Source of the DNA: a bacterium
Lineage (GTDB): Bacteria > JAMCPX01
Reading direction: 5' to 3'
Assembly (NCBI GenBank): GCA_021787655.1
Contig: JAJYLM010000068.1
Location: 1 to 10,686, forward strand
Length of the DNA stretch: 10,686 bases
How positions within the stretch are numbered: position 1 is the stretch's first letter; each line of letters starts with the position of its first letter. The translations under genes were made by a program, and so were the position numbers. The notes beneath the pieces were generated by a model. It saw only the letters and a program-made list of their open reading frames with translations. It was not told the DNA's origin and made no database searches. Below are positions 1 through 5,898 of the stretch, in pieces.

Positions 1-38
1 ATGTAGCTGGACTGTTCGGCGGGCTGTCAGAAATATGT
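1..38 (+). ncRNA. ffs: Possible 3' tail of the SRP (4.5S) RNA, cut by the window edge
   Basis: The first ten bases (ATGTAGCTGG) are identical to a stretch near the 3' end of the E. coli 4.5S RNA, just before its closing helix. SRP RNA genes are often found near tadA, which is the next gene here. The conserved tetraloop domain would lie to the left of position 1 and cannot be checked, so this rests on a ten-base match recalled from memory plus context. The right limit is a guess, set just before a terminator-like hairpin. If correct, the RNA is transcribed on the plus strand, convergent with tadA. Confidence 0.3.
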
Positions 39-39
39 C

Positions 40-69
40 CCCGGCGAACGGTCTTTAAAGCCGGGTTTT
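40..69 (+). terminator. Terminator-like hairpin, plus strand
   Basis: CCCGGC (40-45) pairs perfectly with GCCGGG (60-65) across a 14-base loop and is followed at once by four T residues (66-69). The stem is short and the T run weak, but the placement suits the end of a plus-strand transcript entering from the left. An alternative overlapping stem, CCGGG (61-65) with CCCGG (77-81), could instead serve the minus-strand tadA transcript, although only a short CTTT follows it on that strand. Confidence 0.35.
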
Positions 70-92
70 GCTGAAGCCCGGGCCAGTGCCGG

Positions 93-545
93 TTATGAAC
101 TTCTTCTTTTCTTGAAAAAGTCTTGCAGCAGCCGTGCTGTTTCACGCTCTCTGACGCCCGGGAGAACCTCGATCCTGTGGTTCAACCTCGTGTCGTCGAA
201 GAGATCCAACAGCGATACTGCGCCTGCTTTTTCATCATACGCGCCGAAAACGAGCTGATGGATCCTCGCGTGGAGCATTGCACCTGCACACATGATGCAC
301 GGCTCGATGGTCACGTACAGGCTTACCCCGTTGAGACGGTAGTTGCCCAGTGCCAGTCCTGCCTGGCGCAATGCCAGTATCTCTGCATGGGCTGACGGGT
401 CATGCTGCGTGATGACGCTGTTGTGCGTCCGTGCCAGCACCCTGTTTCCGAACACCGCGACCGCCCCGACCGGCACCTCTCCCTGCTCCTCGGCAGCTCG
501 TGCTTCTTCCAGTGCCATGTCCATGTAATAAGCGTGGGTATGCAT
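93..545 (-). CDS. tadA: tRNA-specific adenosine deaminase TadA
   Basis: TadA is a zinc enzyme that deaminates adenosine 34 of the tRNA-Arg(ACG) anticodon to inosine in the cytoplasm. The 150-aa product has the complete cytidine/deoxycytidylate deaminase signature: HAE at residues 53-55 (zinc ligand H53, proton-shuttle E55) and PCxxC at 82-86 (zinc ligands C83 and C86). A DEKAGA stretch at 104-109 matches the loop after the core, and the C-terminus is basic (KKRR). Length is normal for the family. The start at 545 is the longest reasonable one; in-frame ATGs at residues 8 and 10 are alternatives, and none has a clear Shine-Dalgarno. It lies 31 nt downstream of the amidase on the same strand, so it is probably the last gene of the slp-amidase-tadA operon. 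Confidence 0.95.
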   Translation of the reverse strand: MHTHAYYMDMALEEARAAEEQGEVPVGAVAVFGNRVLARTHNSVITQHDPSAHAEILALRQAGLALGNYRLNGVSLYVTIEPCIMCAGAMLHARIHQLVFGAYDEKAGAVSLLDLFDDTRLNHRIEVLPGVRERETARLLQDFFKKRRSS

Positions 546-576
546 AAGAACGTTCTGAACAGCACTCCGGATATTA

Positions 577-2430
577 TTATTGCTCAGCCATCTTCATTTT
601 CGTTCCGTACTGGAGTATGCCCCTGACCACTCCGTCGACAATGCTCTCTTCATACCGTTTTTGAAGCAGCAGATGCTCTTCAACGGGATTTGTCACAAAC
701 GACGTCTCGATGAGGATACTGGGCATATTCGCGTGCATCAGCACAAAAAACGGCGCACTCCGCACCCCGAGATCCGGCGTTGAGTAACCATCCTTGCGTA
801 AACTTCTGACCATGTTGTGCTGGATATCGCTTGCAAAAACTGCAGATTCGTTTATCTTTGCAGTTTTCATGAGGTCTTCGAGGATGAGCTGCAGGTCGCT
901 CAACTTTTTTGTGGATGTTGCATTTTCCCGGGCGGCAACGAGCATGGATGCCCTGTCGTGCGTTGTGCTCAGATAGTATGTCGTTATTCCTTTTGCCCGG
1001 CGGCTCAGACTTGCGTTGGCATGAATGGATATGAAAATATCCGCATTGCTCATGTTGGCAATGGCGGTCCGTTCCTCGAGGGGAATGAATACATCTTTGT
1101 CCCGCGTCATGATAACGTCGAAGCCCATGGACCTGAGCTTGTCTGCGAGCATGGTGCCGATTCTGAGTGTTATGTTCTTTTCCTTGATGCCGTCCGGGCC
1201 TGTTGCTCCGGGGTCATGACCTCCGTGCCCGGGGTCGATAACGATCTTCCGTATGGAATTGCCGCGCTGAATGCCGGTATTCACCGGCTGTGCCGCTGGT
1301 TCCGGCTGTTTATGGAATATCTCGTAGTCTTGTATGATTTTTGCAATCGAAAGCCCCTTGCTGGATTCTTTCCCCCTTGCCTGACGGGCCGTTGCAGCAG
1401 TCTGTTGCAGCCCCTGCACCTCAGGAGTGATCTGTGTGCCCGCTTTTTTACCCTTGACATCAATGATGATTCTGAACGGATCCTCGAGGTTGAATATCGT
1501 ATAATCGTCAATGTTCCCGACATCGAGCACGACCCGGGCAGTGTTGTCGTTGAACTGTCCCGCCCGCACCTCTTCGACGATTCCGTCTTTCACAGAAAGG
1601 GGAGTTGTGCCGGAGGTTACCATGGTACCCTTGAGATCGACGTAGATTCTTTTGCCGGGCAGGGCATTATCTGTCTGTTCCAACAGATGTCCGGAATAAA
1701 CGACTTCGTTCGAAACATTGATGACCACCCGCGTGTAATCACCGGCAGACCAGACCTTGATGCCGTTCAATACAGAGAGGGGCTTTTTGACGGCCGGTTG
1801 TTTCTGGGGCGGCACGTTGCCCCCGAGTTTTGCGGTCCAGATCCGTGCCATGGGAGCTGAATTGCTGTCCGGATAATCCCTGAGTATCAGCTTGTAAAAG
1901 TGCAGAGCTGTTTCGGTGTCGCCCTTTTTTGTCCTGTATATTTCTGCGATCTTGAACAAGGCATCATCAGAAAGGGTGTTCTTTGCATACTGCTGCTGGA
2001 GGGTTGTAAAGGCAGTTACGCTTGCATCGAGGTCCTTCTCCAGGAATGAACGTGTGTAGAGATTGTTGTAGAGGTTTCCGACGTTGTAGAGCGCTCTGGG
2101 TGCGTACCTGCTGCGGGGATATTTTTTATAGATCTGCTCAAACTCATGAATAACGCGGAGCCAGGTGTCCCTGTACTGCTGTTTCTGTTTGCTCGAGTTG
2201 AGGATGTAATAGTTCTGCACGGCATGGTGGTACAGGTGTTCCGGAACGAAAGTCTTTCCTGCACCGAAGGCGGGCGTGACAGCAGCGAGACAGAGTATGC
2301 CTGCCAGTGCGGCGTTGGCCAGAACCATTGCCTGCAGGGGGCTTGAAAAGAAAGAAAAAAGCGTCCTGCCAACCCGGTGTCTGTCTGTTTCACGAACGAG
2401 TCTCCCGTTAATGGTCAGGCCTCCGGACAT
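577..2430 (-). CDS. N-acetylmuramoyl-L-alanine amidase with TPR-like, AMIN and Amidase_3 domains
   Basis: This 617-aa exported enzyme should cleave the amide bond between N-acetylmuramic acid and L-alanine in peptidoglycan, in the periplasm. A hydrophobic segment at about residues 24-56 ending near AFGAG looks like a signal peptide with an unusually long basic n-region (residues 1-22). Residues about 60-200 look like TPR repeats (paired helices with YNVGNLY, FKIAEIY and ALHFYKLIL motifs). Residues about 222-327 form an AMIN domain (LNGIKVWS, RIYVDLKG, FRIIIDVKG), known to localise amidases through peptidoglycan. Residues about 394-608 are the Zn-dependent Amidase_3 domain: DPGHGG with H402, E417, SIHAN with H470, and catalytic E575 in IETSFVTN. 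It resembles AmiC-type division amidases with an added TPR region. The start has only a weak Shine-Dalgarno. It follows slp by 22 nt and precedes tadA by 31 nt. Confidence 0.93.
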   Translation of the reverse strand: MSGGLTINGRLVRETDRHRVGRTLFSFFSSPLQAMVLANAALAGILCLAAVTPAFGAGKTFVPEHLYHHAVQNYYILNSSKQKQQYRDTWLRVIHEFEQIYKKYPRSRYAPRALYNVGNLYNNLYTRSFLEKDLDASVTAFTTLQQQYAKNTLSDDALFKIAEIYRTKKGDTETALHFYKLILRDYPDSNSAPMARIWTAKLGGNVPPQKQPAVKKPLSVLNGIKVWSAGDYTRVVINVSNEVVYSGHLLEQTDNALPGKRIYVDLKGTMVTSGTTPLSVKDGIVEEVRAGQFNDNTARVVLDVGNIDDYTIFNLEDPFRIIIDVKGKKAGTQITPEVQGLQQTAATARQARGKESSKGLSIAKIIQDYEIFHKQPEPAAQPVNTGIQRGNSIRKIVIDPGHGGHDPGATGPDGIKEKNITLRIGTMLADKLRSMGFDVIMTRDKDVFIPLEERTAIANMSNADIFISIHANASLSRRAKGITTYYLSTTHDRASMLVAARENATSTKKLSDLQLILEDLMKTAKINESAVFASDIQHNMVRSLRKDGYSTPDLGVRSAPFFVLMHANMPSILIETSFVTNPVEEHLLLQKRYEESIVDGVVRGILQYGTKMKMAEQ

Positions 2431-2452
2431 GGTGTCTGCTTACCATACGTCA

Positions 2453-3004
2453 TCAGTACCAGAATGGTCCGTACGGATAAAATCCCCAGGGTGGATAAAA
2501 GGCAGGGCCGTAATCGAACCCCAGCCCGATGGAATATGCCGGCAAAGAACTCCCCGAGTGCAGAGGCCAGAGCTTGATGAAGGTTGTATTGATAACGGGA
2601 AAAACGTAGGGCATGCTCCCGATGGCACCCTTGTGCGGCGGTGCAACGACACCGACGACCGTAACATATCTGCCGGGTCTGAAGATCTGTGTCTCAAGGT
2701 AGCCGTTGTAGGATGCTATAAACCTCCCGTCCGAGCGATCACCGCGTTCGGGTCTGTACTGGTTATCGATCGGCAGCTGCATGATTTCTACGGTCGTGAC
2801 GCCGCTGCTTGTGTTGACGGAATTTACAATCTCGCCTCCGGCCATCACCGTTTTACCGATATATGCCGACGGATCCGCAATGAGCATACTGAACCTTATT
2901 GAAGGGTCGACATTCGAAAGTACCTGTTTGGGAATTTCACGAGTGCAGCCGGCAACAGAAACCGCAGCGAGTACCAGTAGCATATACCTCAATGTTTTAA
3001 CCAT
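2453..3004 (-). CDS. Slp-family outer-membrane lipoprotein
   Basis: The 183-aa product opens with a lipoprotein signal peptide: K3 and R6, a hydrophobic core (MLLVLAAVSV), and lipobox V17-A18-G19-C20. Residue +2 after the cysteine is Thr, not Asp, so outer-membrane sorting is expected. The body resembles E. coli Slp/YeaY: an early PxxYIGKTVMAGGEIV block, a VEIMQLPID strand, a GRFIA-YNGYLE block, and RYVTVVGVV before MPYVFPVIN. The C-terminus is rich in Tyr, Trp, Phe, Pro and Gly (residues 163-183), as in Slp. An upstream in-frame ATG at 3019 exists, but the perfect AAGGAGG lies between the two ATGs, so 3004 is the real start. Slp proteins are linked to starvation or acid stress in enterobacteria, but the molecular role is unknown. 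It is the promoter-proximal gene of the slp-amidase-tadA operon. Confidence 0.88.
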   Translation of the reverse strand: MVKTLRYMLLVLAAVSVAGCTREIPKQVLSNVDPSIRFSMLIADPSAYIGKTVMAGGEIVNSVNTSSGVTTVEIMQLPIDNQYRPERGDRSDGRFIASYNGYLETQIFRPGRYVTVVGVVAPPHKGAIGSMPYVFPVINTTFIKLWPLHSGSSLPAYSIGLGFDYGPAFYPPWGFYPYGPFWY

Positions 3005-3008
3005 ACTG

Positions 3009-3015
3009 CCTCCTT
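3009..3015 (-). promoter_or_regulatory. Strong ribosome binding site deciding the slp start
   Basis: The minus strand reads AAGGAGG, then CAGT, then ATG at 3004. This full anti-SD match fixes the start at 3004 and rules out the ATG at 3019, which would place the RBS inside the coding sequence. Confidence 0.85.
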
Positions 3016-3027
3016 GCATATTGATAC

Positions 3028-3064
3028 ACTATACATCATTTTAAATGAAATATAAAGAGGTCAA
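3028..3064 (-). promoter_or_regulatory. Candidate sigma-70 promoter(s) for the slp-amidase-tadA operon
   Basis: On the minus strand, TATAGT (3033-3028) sits 17 bp from TTTATA (3056-3051), and an overlapping pair TTGACC (3064-3059) and TAAAAT (3043-3038) has a 15-bp spacer. Either would start transcription shortly upstream of the AAGGAGG ribosome binding site. The segment is strikingly AT-rich compared with its flanks. Identified by eye only. Confidence 0.45.
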
Positions 3065-3082
3065 CTTTAGAACGGCCCGGCG

Positions 3083-3095
3083 AACGACCGTCGTT
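3083..3095. promoter_or_regulatory. Perfect 13-bp inverted repeat, candidate operator
   Basis: AACGAC-C-GTCGTT is a perfect 6+1+6 dyad located 19 bp upstream of the candidate slp -35 element, in the region shared by the divergent slp and CRP-family genes. Size and position suit a dimeric regulator. It does not match the CRP consensus (TGTGA-N6-TCACA). Confidence 0.3.
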
Positions 3096-3139
3096 TGTCA
3101 GGCGTGCAGGTTTTGTGTTCCGCAGCAGACGATGACACG

Positions 3140-3167
3140 GGCAGGCGGTATCCGCTCCATGCCTGCC
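3140..3167 (+). promoter_or_regulatory. Nested hairpin upstream of the CRP-family gene
   Basis: GGCAGGC (3140-3146) pairs with GCCTGCC (3161-3167). Overlapping this, GCGG-TAT-CCGC (3145-3155) forms a smaller stem partly inside the loop. No T run follows, so it is not a terminator. It could structure the 5' leader of the CRP-family transcript or be a DNA-level dyad. No known riboswitch was recognised. Confidence 0.3.
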
Positions 3168-3203
3168 GCCCGTCTGCAGTGGGTTGACTTTACGAGAAGT
3201 ATG

Positions 3204-3902
3204 ATGTTTATATGGCATATGATTCAGCGTGCAATCAAGCAAAGCGGTATCTTTGCAGAGCTGTCGCAGACCGAGTTTGAACGGTTGTCACCGTACATGC
3301 GGGAGCAGCACATGCCCAGAAAAACAGAGCTGTTCCATCAGGATGATCCCGGTGATGCCCTGTATTTGATCCTCAAAGGCGGGGTTCGCATATACCGTTA
3401 TTCGAGCACGGGCAGGGAAATTACCCTCGCAGTCCTCAGAGAGGGGCAGTTCTTCGGCGAGATGTCGCTGCTTGACGGTATGCCGCGTTCTGCCAATGCA
3501 ATCACCATTGAAAACACGGAATTTATTGTGCTCAAACGGAACGATTTTTTGAATGTTTTAAAAACGACTCCGGAGATAGCGATAAAAATACTGAAGGATA
3601 TGAGTGTACGCGTCAGGGAAGCTGACGCAATGATAGAGGATTTCGCGCTCCTGAATGTCTATGAACGGCTGATGAAGTATATTAACACCCGTATCAAAGA
3701 AGAGGGAAAGCGGGAAGGATACTGCACCGTGATAAGCGGAAATATCAAACGTCAGGATATCGCCAATGCGATCGGCAGCACGCGTGAGACGGTGTCCCGC
3801 ATCTTTTCATCATGGCAGAAAAAAGGGTATATAAAAATCTACCCCACGAAAATTATAATTTACCGGGATATGTCCATGGACATGACCAGGAAAAACGGCT
3901 GA
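3204..3902 (+). CDS. CRP/FNR-family transcriptional regulator
   Basis: The product has an N-terminal cyclic-nucleotide-binding beta-barrel and a C-terminal winged helix. The barrel contains FHQDDPGDALYLILKGGV and a phosphate-binding-cassette-like GEMSLLDGMPRSA, which keeps the Glu and the Arg-Ser pair used by cAMP binders. The recognition region, RQDIANAIGSTRETVSRIF, is a textbook HTH_CRP motif. The frame is open back to an ATG at 3045, but that N-terminal part overlaps the slp promoter, has no ribosome binding site and reads like non-coding sequence. I chose 3204 (232 aa), preceded by GAGAAG; 3201 and 3219 are close alternatives. FNR-type [4Fe-4S] sensing is unlikely because there is no cysteine in the barrel. 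Ligand and targets are unknown. It is the first gene of a cluster with rsmG, queD and folE2, with 25 nt to rsmG. Confidence 0.88.
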   Translation: MFIWHMIQRAIKQSGIFAELSQTEFERLSPYMREQHMPRKTELFHQDDPGDALYLILKGGVRIYRYSSTGREITLAVLREGQFFGEMSLLDGMPRSANAITIENTEFIVLKRNDFLNVLKTTPEIAIKILKDMSVRVREADAMIEDFALLNVYERLMKYINTRIKEEGKREGYCTVISGNIKRQDIANAIGSTRETVSRIFSSWQKKGYIKIYPTKIIIYRDMSMDMTRKNG

Positions 3903-3927
3903 AGCAGGCCTGCCGGGCGCACCGACC

Positions 3928-4566
3928 ATGACGCCGGAAAACAGGGTTCTCCTGGAGTCATTTTTGAAACAGAACAGCAGGGCTGCTGATCCGGGAAGCT
4001 CACTCGATGCATTCGAACGTTATATGGACGAGCTGCAGAGATGGAACCAGTACATCAACCTTACGGCGATAGAAGATGAGCCGGACATCGTGATAAAACA
4101 CTTCATTGATTCATTGATTCCGCTGCGGTTTATAGGAGAGCGTGATTTTATTCTGGATATCGGGAGCGGAGCAGGGTTTCCCGGGCTGCCCATCAAAATT
4201 GTGCTGCACTCTGTCAAGCTGGTGATGCTCGATGCGCGGCTTAAAAAAATAAATTTTATCAATTCCGTGATCAACATTCTGAAGCTGCAGGGGGCAACAG
4301 CACTGCACCAGCGTGCCGAGGCAAAGGACTTTCAGGAACTCATGGGGAAGAGCTTTGATGTTGTGATATCGCGGGCATCGTTCCCCCTGGACAGGCTTGC
4401 AGTCCTGGCACTGCCGTATATGAGAGACAACGGAAAGCTGATTGCGATGAAATCGAAGAAGGACGATGCAGTGGACAACCTGCCCGGCCTGCAGCAATGC
4501 GATGAGTTTGTTACGAACCTGCCGGACGGATCGTTCCGGAAAATCCTGGTGTTCGGGAGGGCATGA
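3928..4566 (+). CDS. rsmG: 16S rRNA (guanine-527-N7)-methyltransferase RsmG (GidB)
   Basis: RsmG uses S-adenosylmethionine to methylate N7 of G527 in the 530 loop of 16S rRNA; loss gives low-level streptomycin resistance in several bacteria. The 212-aa product has the family landmarks: RWNQYINLTAI at residues 38-48, KHFIDSL at 57-63, SAM-binding motif I DIGSGAGFPGLPIKI at 77-91, an acidic residue after the next strand (LDAR, 101-104), and VVISRA at 145-150. Length matches E. coli RsmG (about 207 aa). Upstream bases show no strong Shine-Dalgarno. In many genomes rsmG follows mnmG near parA/parB; here it sits between a CRP-type regulator and queD, so the usual mnmG-rsmG-par cluster is absent from this side. 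It ends 13 nt before the queD start. Confidence 0.95.
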   Translation: MTPENRVLLESFLKQNSRAADPGSSLDAFERYMDELQRWNQYINLTAIEDEPDIVIKHFIDSLIPLRFIGERDFILDIGSGAGFPGLPIKIVLHSVKLVMLDARLKKINFINSVINILKLQGATALHQRAEAKDFQELMGKSFDVVISRASFPLDRLAVLALPYMRDNGKLIAMKSKKDDAVDNLPGLQQCDEFVTNLPDGSFRKILVFGRA

Positions 4567-4579
4567 ACAATGGTGCACC

Positions 4580-4948
4580 ATGTATGAGCTTGGCGTCGTG
4601 AGGAGGTTCTCTGCAGCACACCGGCTGCGGAATTACAACGGCAAGTGCGAGAACCTGCACGGACACAACTATACCGTTGAGGTTGTGGTGCAGGGGGACC
4701 GCCTTGTGGACGGTATGCTCGTGGACTTCTCCCTGCTGAAACAGCTGCTCGATGCGCTCCTTGGCAGGCTCGATCACGGGTATCTCAACGACATAGAACC
4801 TTTTACCGGTATCGAACCGTCTGCTGAGAACATCGCGGAGCACCTGTTCCGGGAGCTCGGGCCGCATCTGCCGGATCATGTCTCGATCGTCTCGGTAAAG
4901 GTGTGGGAAACCGGCGATAACTGGGCTGTTTACAGGCCCGGCACATAG
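4580..4948 (+). CDS. queD: 6-carboxy-5,6,7,8-tetrahydropterin synthase QueD
   Basis: QueD (PTPS/QueD superfamily) converts 7,8-dihydroneopterin triphosphate to 6-carboxytetrahydropterin in the queuosine/7-deazaguanine pathway. The 122-aa product keeps the full active site: zinc ligands H14 (FSAAHRL), H27 and H29 (LHGH), the CxxxHGH arrangement with catalytic C23 that separates QueD from other family members, D65-H66 in LDHGYLND, and E110 in VWETGDNWAVY for pterin binding. The chosen start gives MYELGVVRRFSAAHRL, the usual family N-terminus; the longer frame from 4466 only reads through rsmG. The nearest Shine-Dalgarno (GGGAGGG, 4555-4561) lies 18 nt upstream, so translation may be coupled to rsmG or to the five-codon frame at 4570. 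Partner folE2 follows immediately and supplies its substrate. Confidence 0.93.
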   Translation: MYELGVVRRFSAAHRLRNYNGKCENLHGHNYTVEVVVQGDRLVDGMLVDFSLLKQLLDALLGRLDHGYLNDIEPFTGIEPSAENIAEHLFRELGPHLPDHVSIVSVKVWETGDNWAVYRPGT

Positions 4949-4975
4949 ATCGTGAGAAGGGAGTCGAAGCATTCC

Positions 4976-5752
4976 ATGAAGGACATACAGAATACGTTTG
5001 ATCACAGGGGCATCGGTATCGACAAGGTGGGGATCAAGAACATCAGGTATCCGATTGTCGTACTCGACAGAAAAAACGACCTGCAGCATACGATAGCGAG
5101 CATCAACATGTACGTCGACCTTCCCCAGCAGTTTAAAGGTACGCACATGAGCAGGTTCGTTGAGATCCTCAACGAGCACAGGGGCAATATCAATATCAAG
5201 GACTTTCCGGAGATCCTCGGCAGCATGCAGAAACGGTTCAATGCTAATTCTGCGCACCTGGAGATCGAGTTTCCGTATTTTGTGGAAAAAAAATCACCGG
5301 TCACGCGATCGCCGAGTCTGATGGAATATACCTGCAAGTTCATCGGCGTCAAAAACAAGGCGGGATCGGATTTTATTCTTGTTGTCTCTGTTCCCGTTTT
5401 GACCCTGTGCCCCTGTTCAAAGGAGATCAGCAGGTACGGTGCGCACAACCAGCGAAGTTTTGTTACGGTGCACCTCCGGTTTACGGGGCTCGTCTGGATC
5501 GAAGAGGTTGTCGATATTGTGGAGGGCTCATCTTCGGCGGAGTTGTTCTCGCTGCTCAAACGGCCGGATGAAAAGTATATTACCGAGCATTCGTACAACA
5601 ACCCGATGTTCGTGGAGGACGTCGTCAGGGAAGTGGCAAAGAAGCTGAAGAAAAACAAAAAGATTGTCAGCTTTTCCGTCGAAGCGGAAAACCTCGAATC
5701 CATCCACAACCATAATGTCTATGCGTACGTCGAGTTTGACAGGAGGGGATGA
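4976..5752 (+). CDS. folE2: GTP cyclohydrolase I, FolE2 (type IB)
   Basis: FolE2 converts GTP to 7,8-dihydroneopterin triphosphate, the entry step for folate and for the QueD-dependent 7-deazaguanine pathway. It is unrelated in sequence to FolE, and in some bacteria replaces it under zinc limitation because it can use other metals. The 258-aa product carries the type IB signatures: RGIGIDKVGIKNIRYPI at residues 11-27, GTHMSRF at 55-61, LCPCSKEIS at 144-152 followed by GAHNQRS at 155-161, ITEHSYNNPMFVED at 202-215, and SIHNHN at 242-247. An in-frame GTG at 4952 is possible, but AAGGGAG (4957-4963) lies upstream of the ATG at 4976, which gives a family-like start. It follows queD by 27 nt. No other folate or queuosine gene (queC, queE, queF) lies in the window. 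Confidence 0.94.
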   Translation: MKDIQNTFDHRGIGIDKVGIKNIRYPIVVLDRKNDLQHTIASINMYVDLPQQFKGTHMSRFVEILNEHRGNINIKDFPEILGSMQKRFNANSAHLEIEFPYFVEKKSPVTRSPSLMEYTCKFIGVKNKAGSDFILVVSVPVLTLCPCSKEISRYGAHNQRSFVTVHLRFTGLVWIEEVVDIVEGSSSAELFSLLKRPDEKYITEHSYNNPMFVEDVVREVAKKLKKNKKIVSFSVEAENLESIHNHNVYAYVEFDRRG

Positions 5753-5755
5753 CGG

Positions 5756-5896
5756 TTACCAGGGACCGAGCCAGCGGAACCATCCGAGGTTGAAGACCTC
5801 GCTGATTGCCCCGAGGAGCAGAATCACTGCATACAGCGAGAGGAGACCGAGGTAGAATTCTGCCTTATGTTTTTTCAGCACGTTCCGTATGCTCAT
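5756..5896 (-). CDS. Small 46-aa predicted single-pass membrane protein after gyrB
   Basis: An unannotated short reading frame fills almost exactly the gap between gyrB and folE2. ATG at 5896 begins 2 nt after the gyrB stop, and TAA ends 3 nt short of the convergent folE2 stop. The translation has a basic N-terminus (R4, K8, K9, H10, K11), one hydrophobic stretch at about residues 15-31 (YLGLLSLYAVILLLGAI), and a Trp/Phe-rich end (GWFRWLGPW). This fits a single transmembrane helix with the N-terminus inside by the positive-inside rule. There is no clear Shine-Dalgarno, so translation would depend on coupling to gyrB termination. No family is recognised. The exact fit and membrane-protein composition argue that it is real, but comparative data are needed. 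Confidence 0.6.
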   Translation of the reverse strand: MSIRNVLKKHKAEFYLGLLSLYAVILLLGAISEVFNLGWFRWLGPW

Positions 5897-5898
5897 GG

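Noticed and set aside
1..40. tRNA gene at the left edge (TAGCT like a D-arm)
   Set aside because: The D-arm consensus (TAGCTCAG-TTGG) breaks after TAGCT, there is no GGTTCGAATCC-type T-arm, and no acceptor stem can be paired.
817..1860. 347-aa plus-strand ORF antisense to the amidase gene
   Set aside because: It lies wholly inside a well-supported amidase gene, shows no recognisable domain, and is Cys/His/Arg-rich in a way typical of antisense shadows.
3045..3203. N-terminal extension of the CRP-family protein with CxxCxxC (FNR-like iron-sulfur cluster?)
   Set aside because: The extension has no ribosome binding site, starts inside the AT-rich slp promoter block and overlaps the dyads. There is no fourth cysteine in the barrel, and CRP-family proteins of this type fit 227-232 aa.
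3184..3212. TTGACT-17-TTTATA promoter for the CRP-family gene
   Set aside because: Transcription would begin near 3219, downstream of the favoured start at 3204, so it would serve only a leaderless ATG at 3219.
4511..5257. 248-aa minus-strand ORF across queD and folE2
   Set aside because: It spans the antisense of two confident genes and their junction, with no domain signature or ribosome binding site.
5785..5801. CGAGGT-TGAAG-ACCTCG hairpin as a folE2 terminator
   Set aside because: No T run follows on either strand, and it lies within the small ORF after gyrB.
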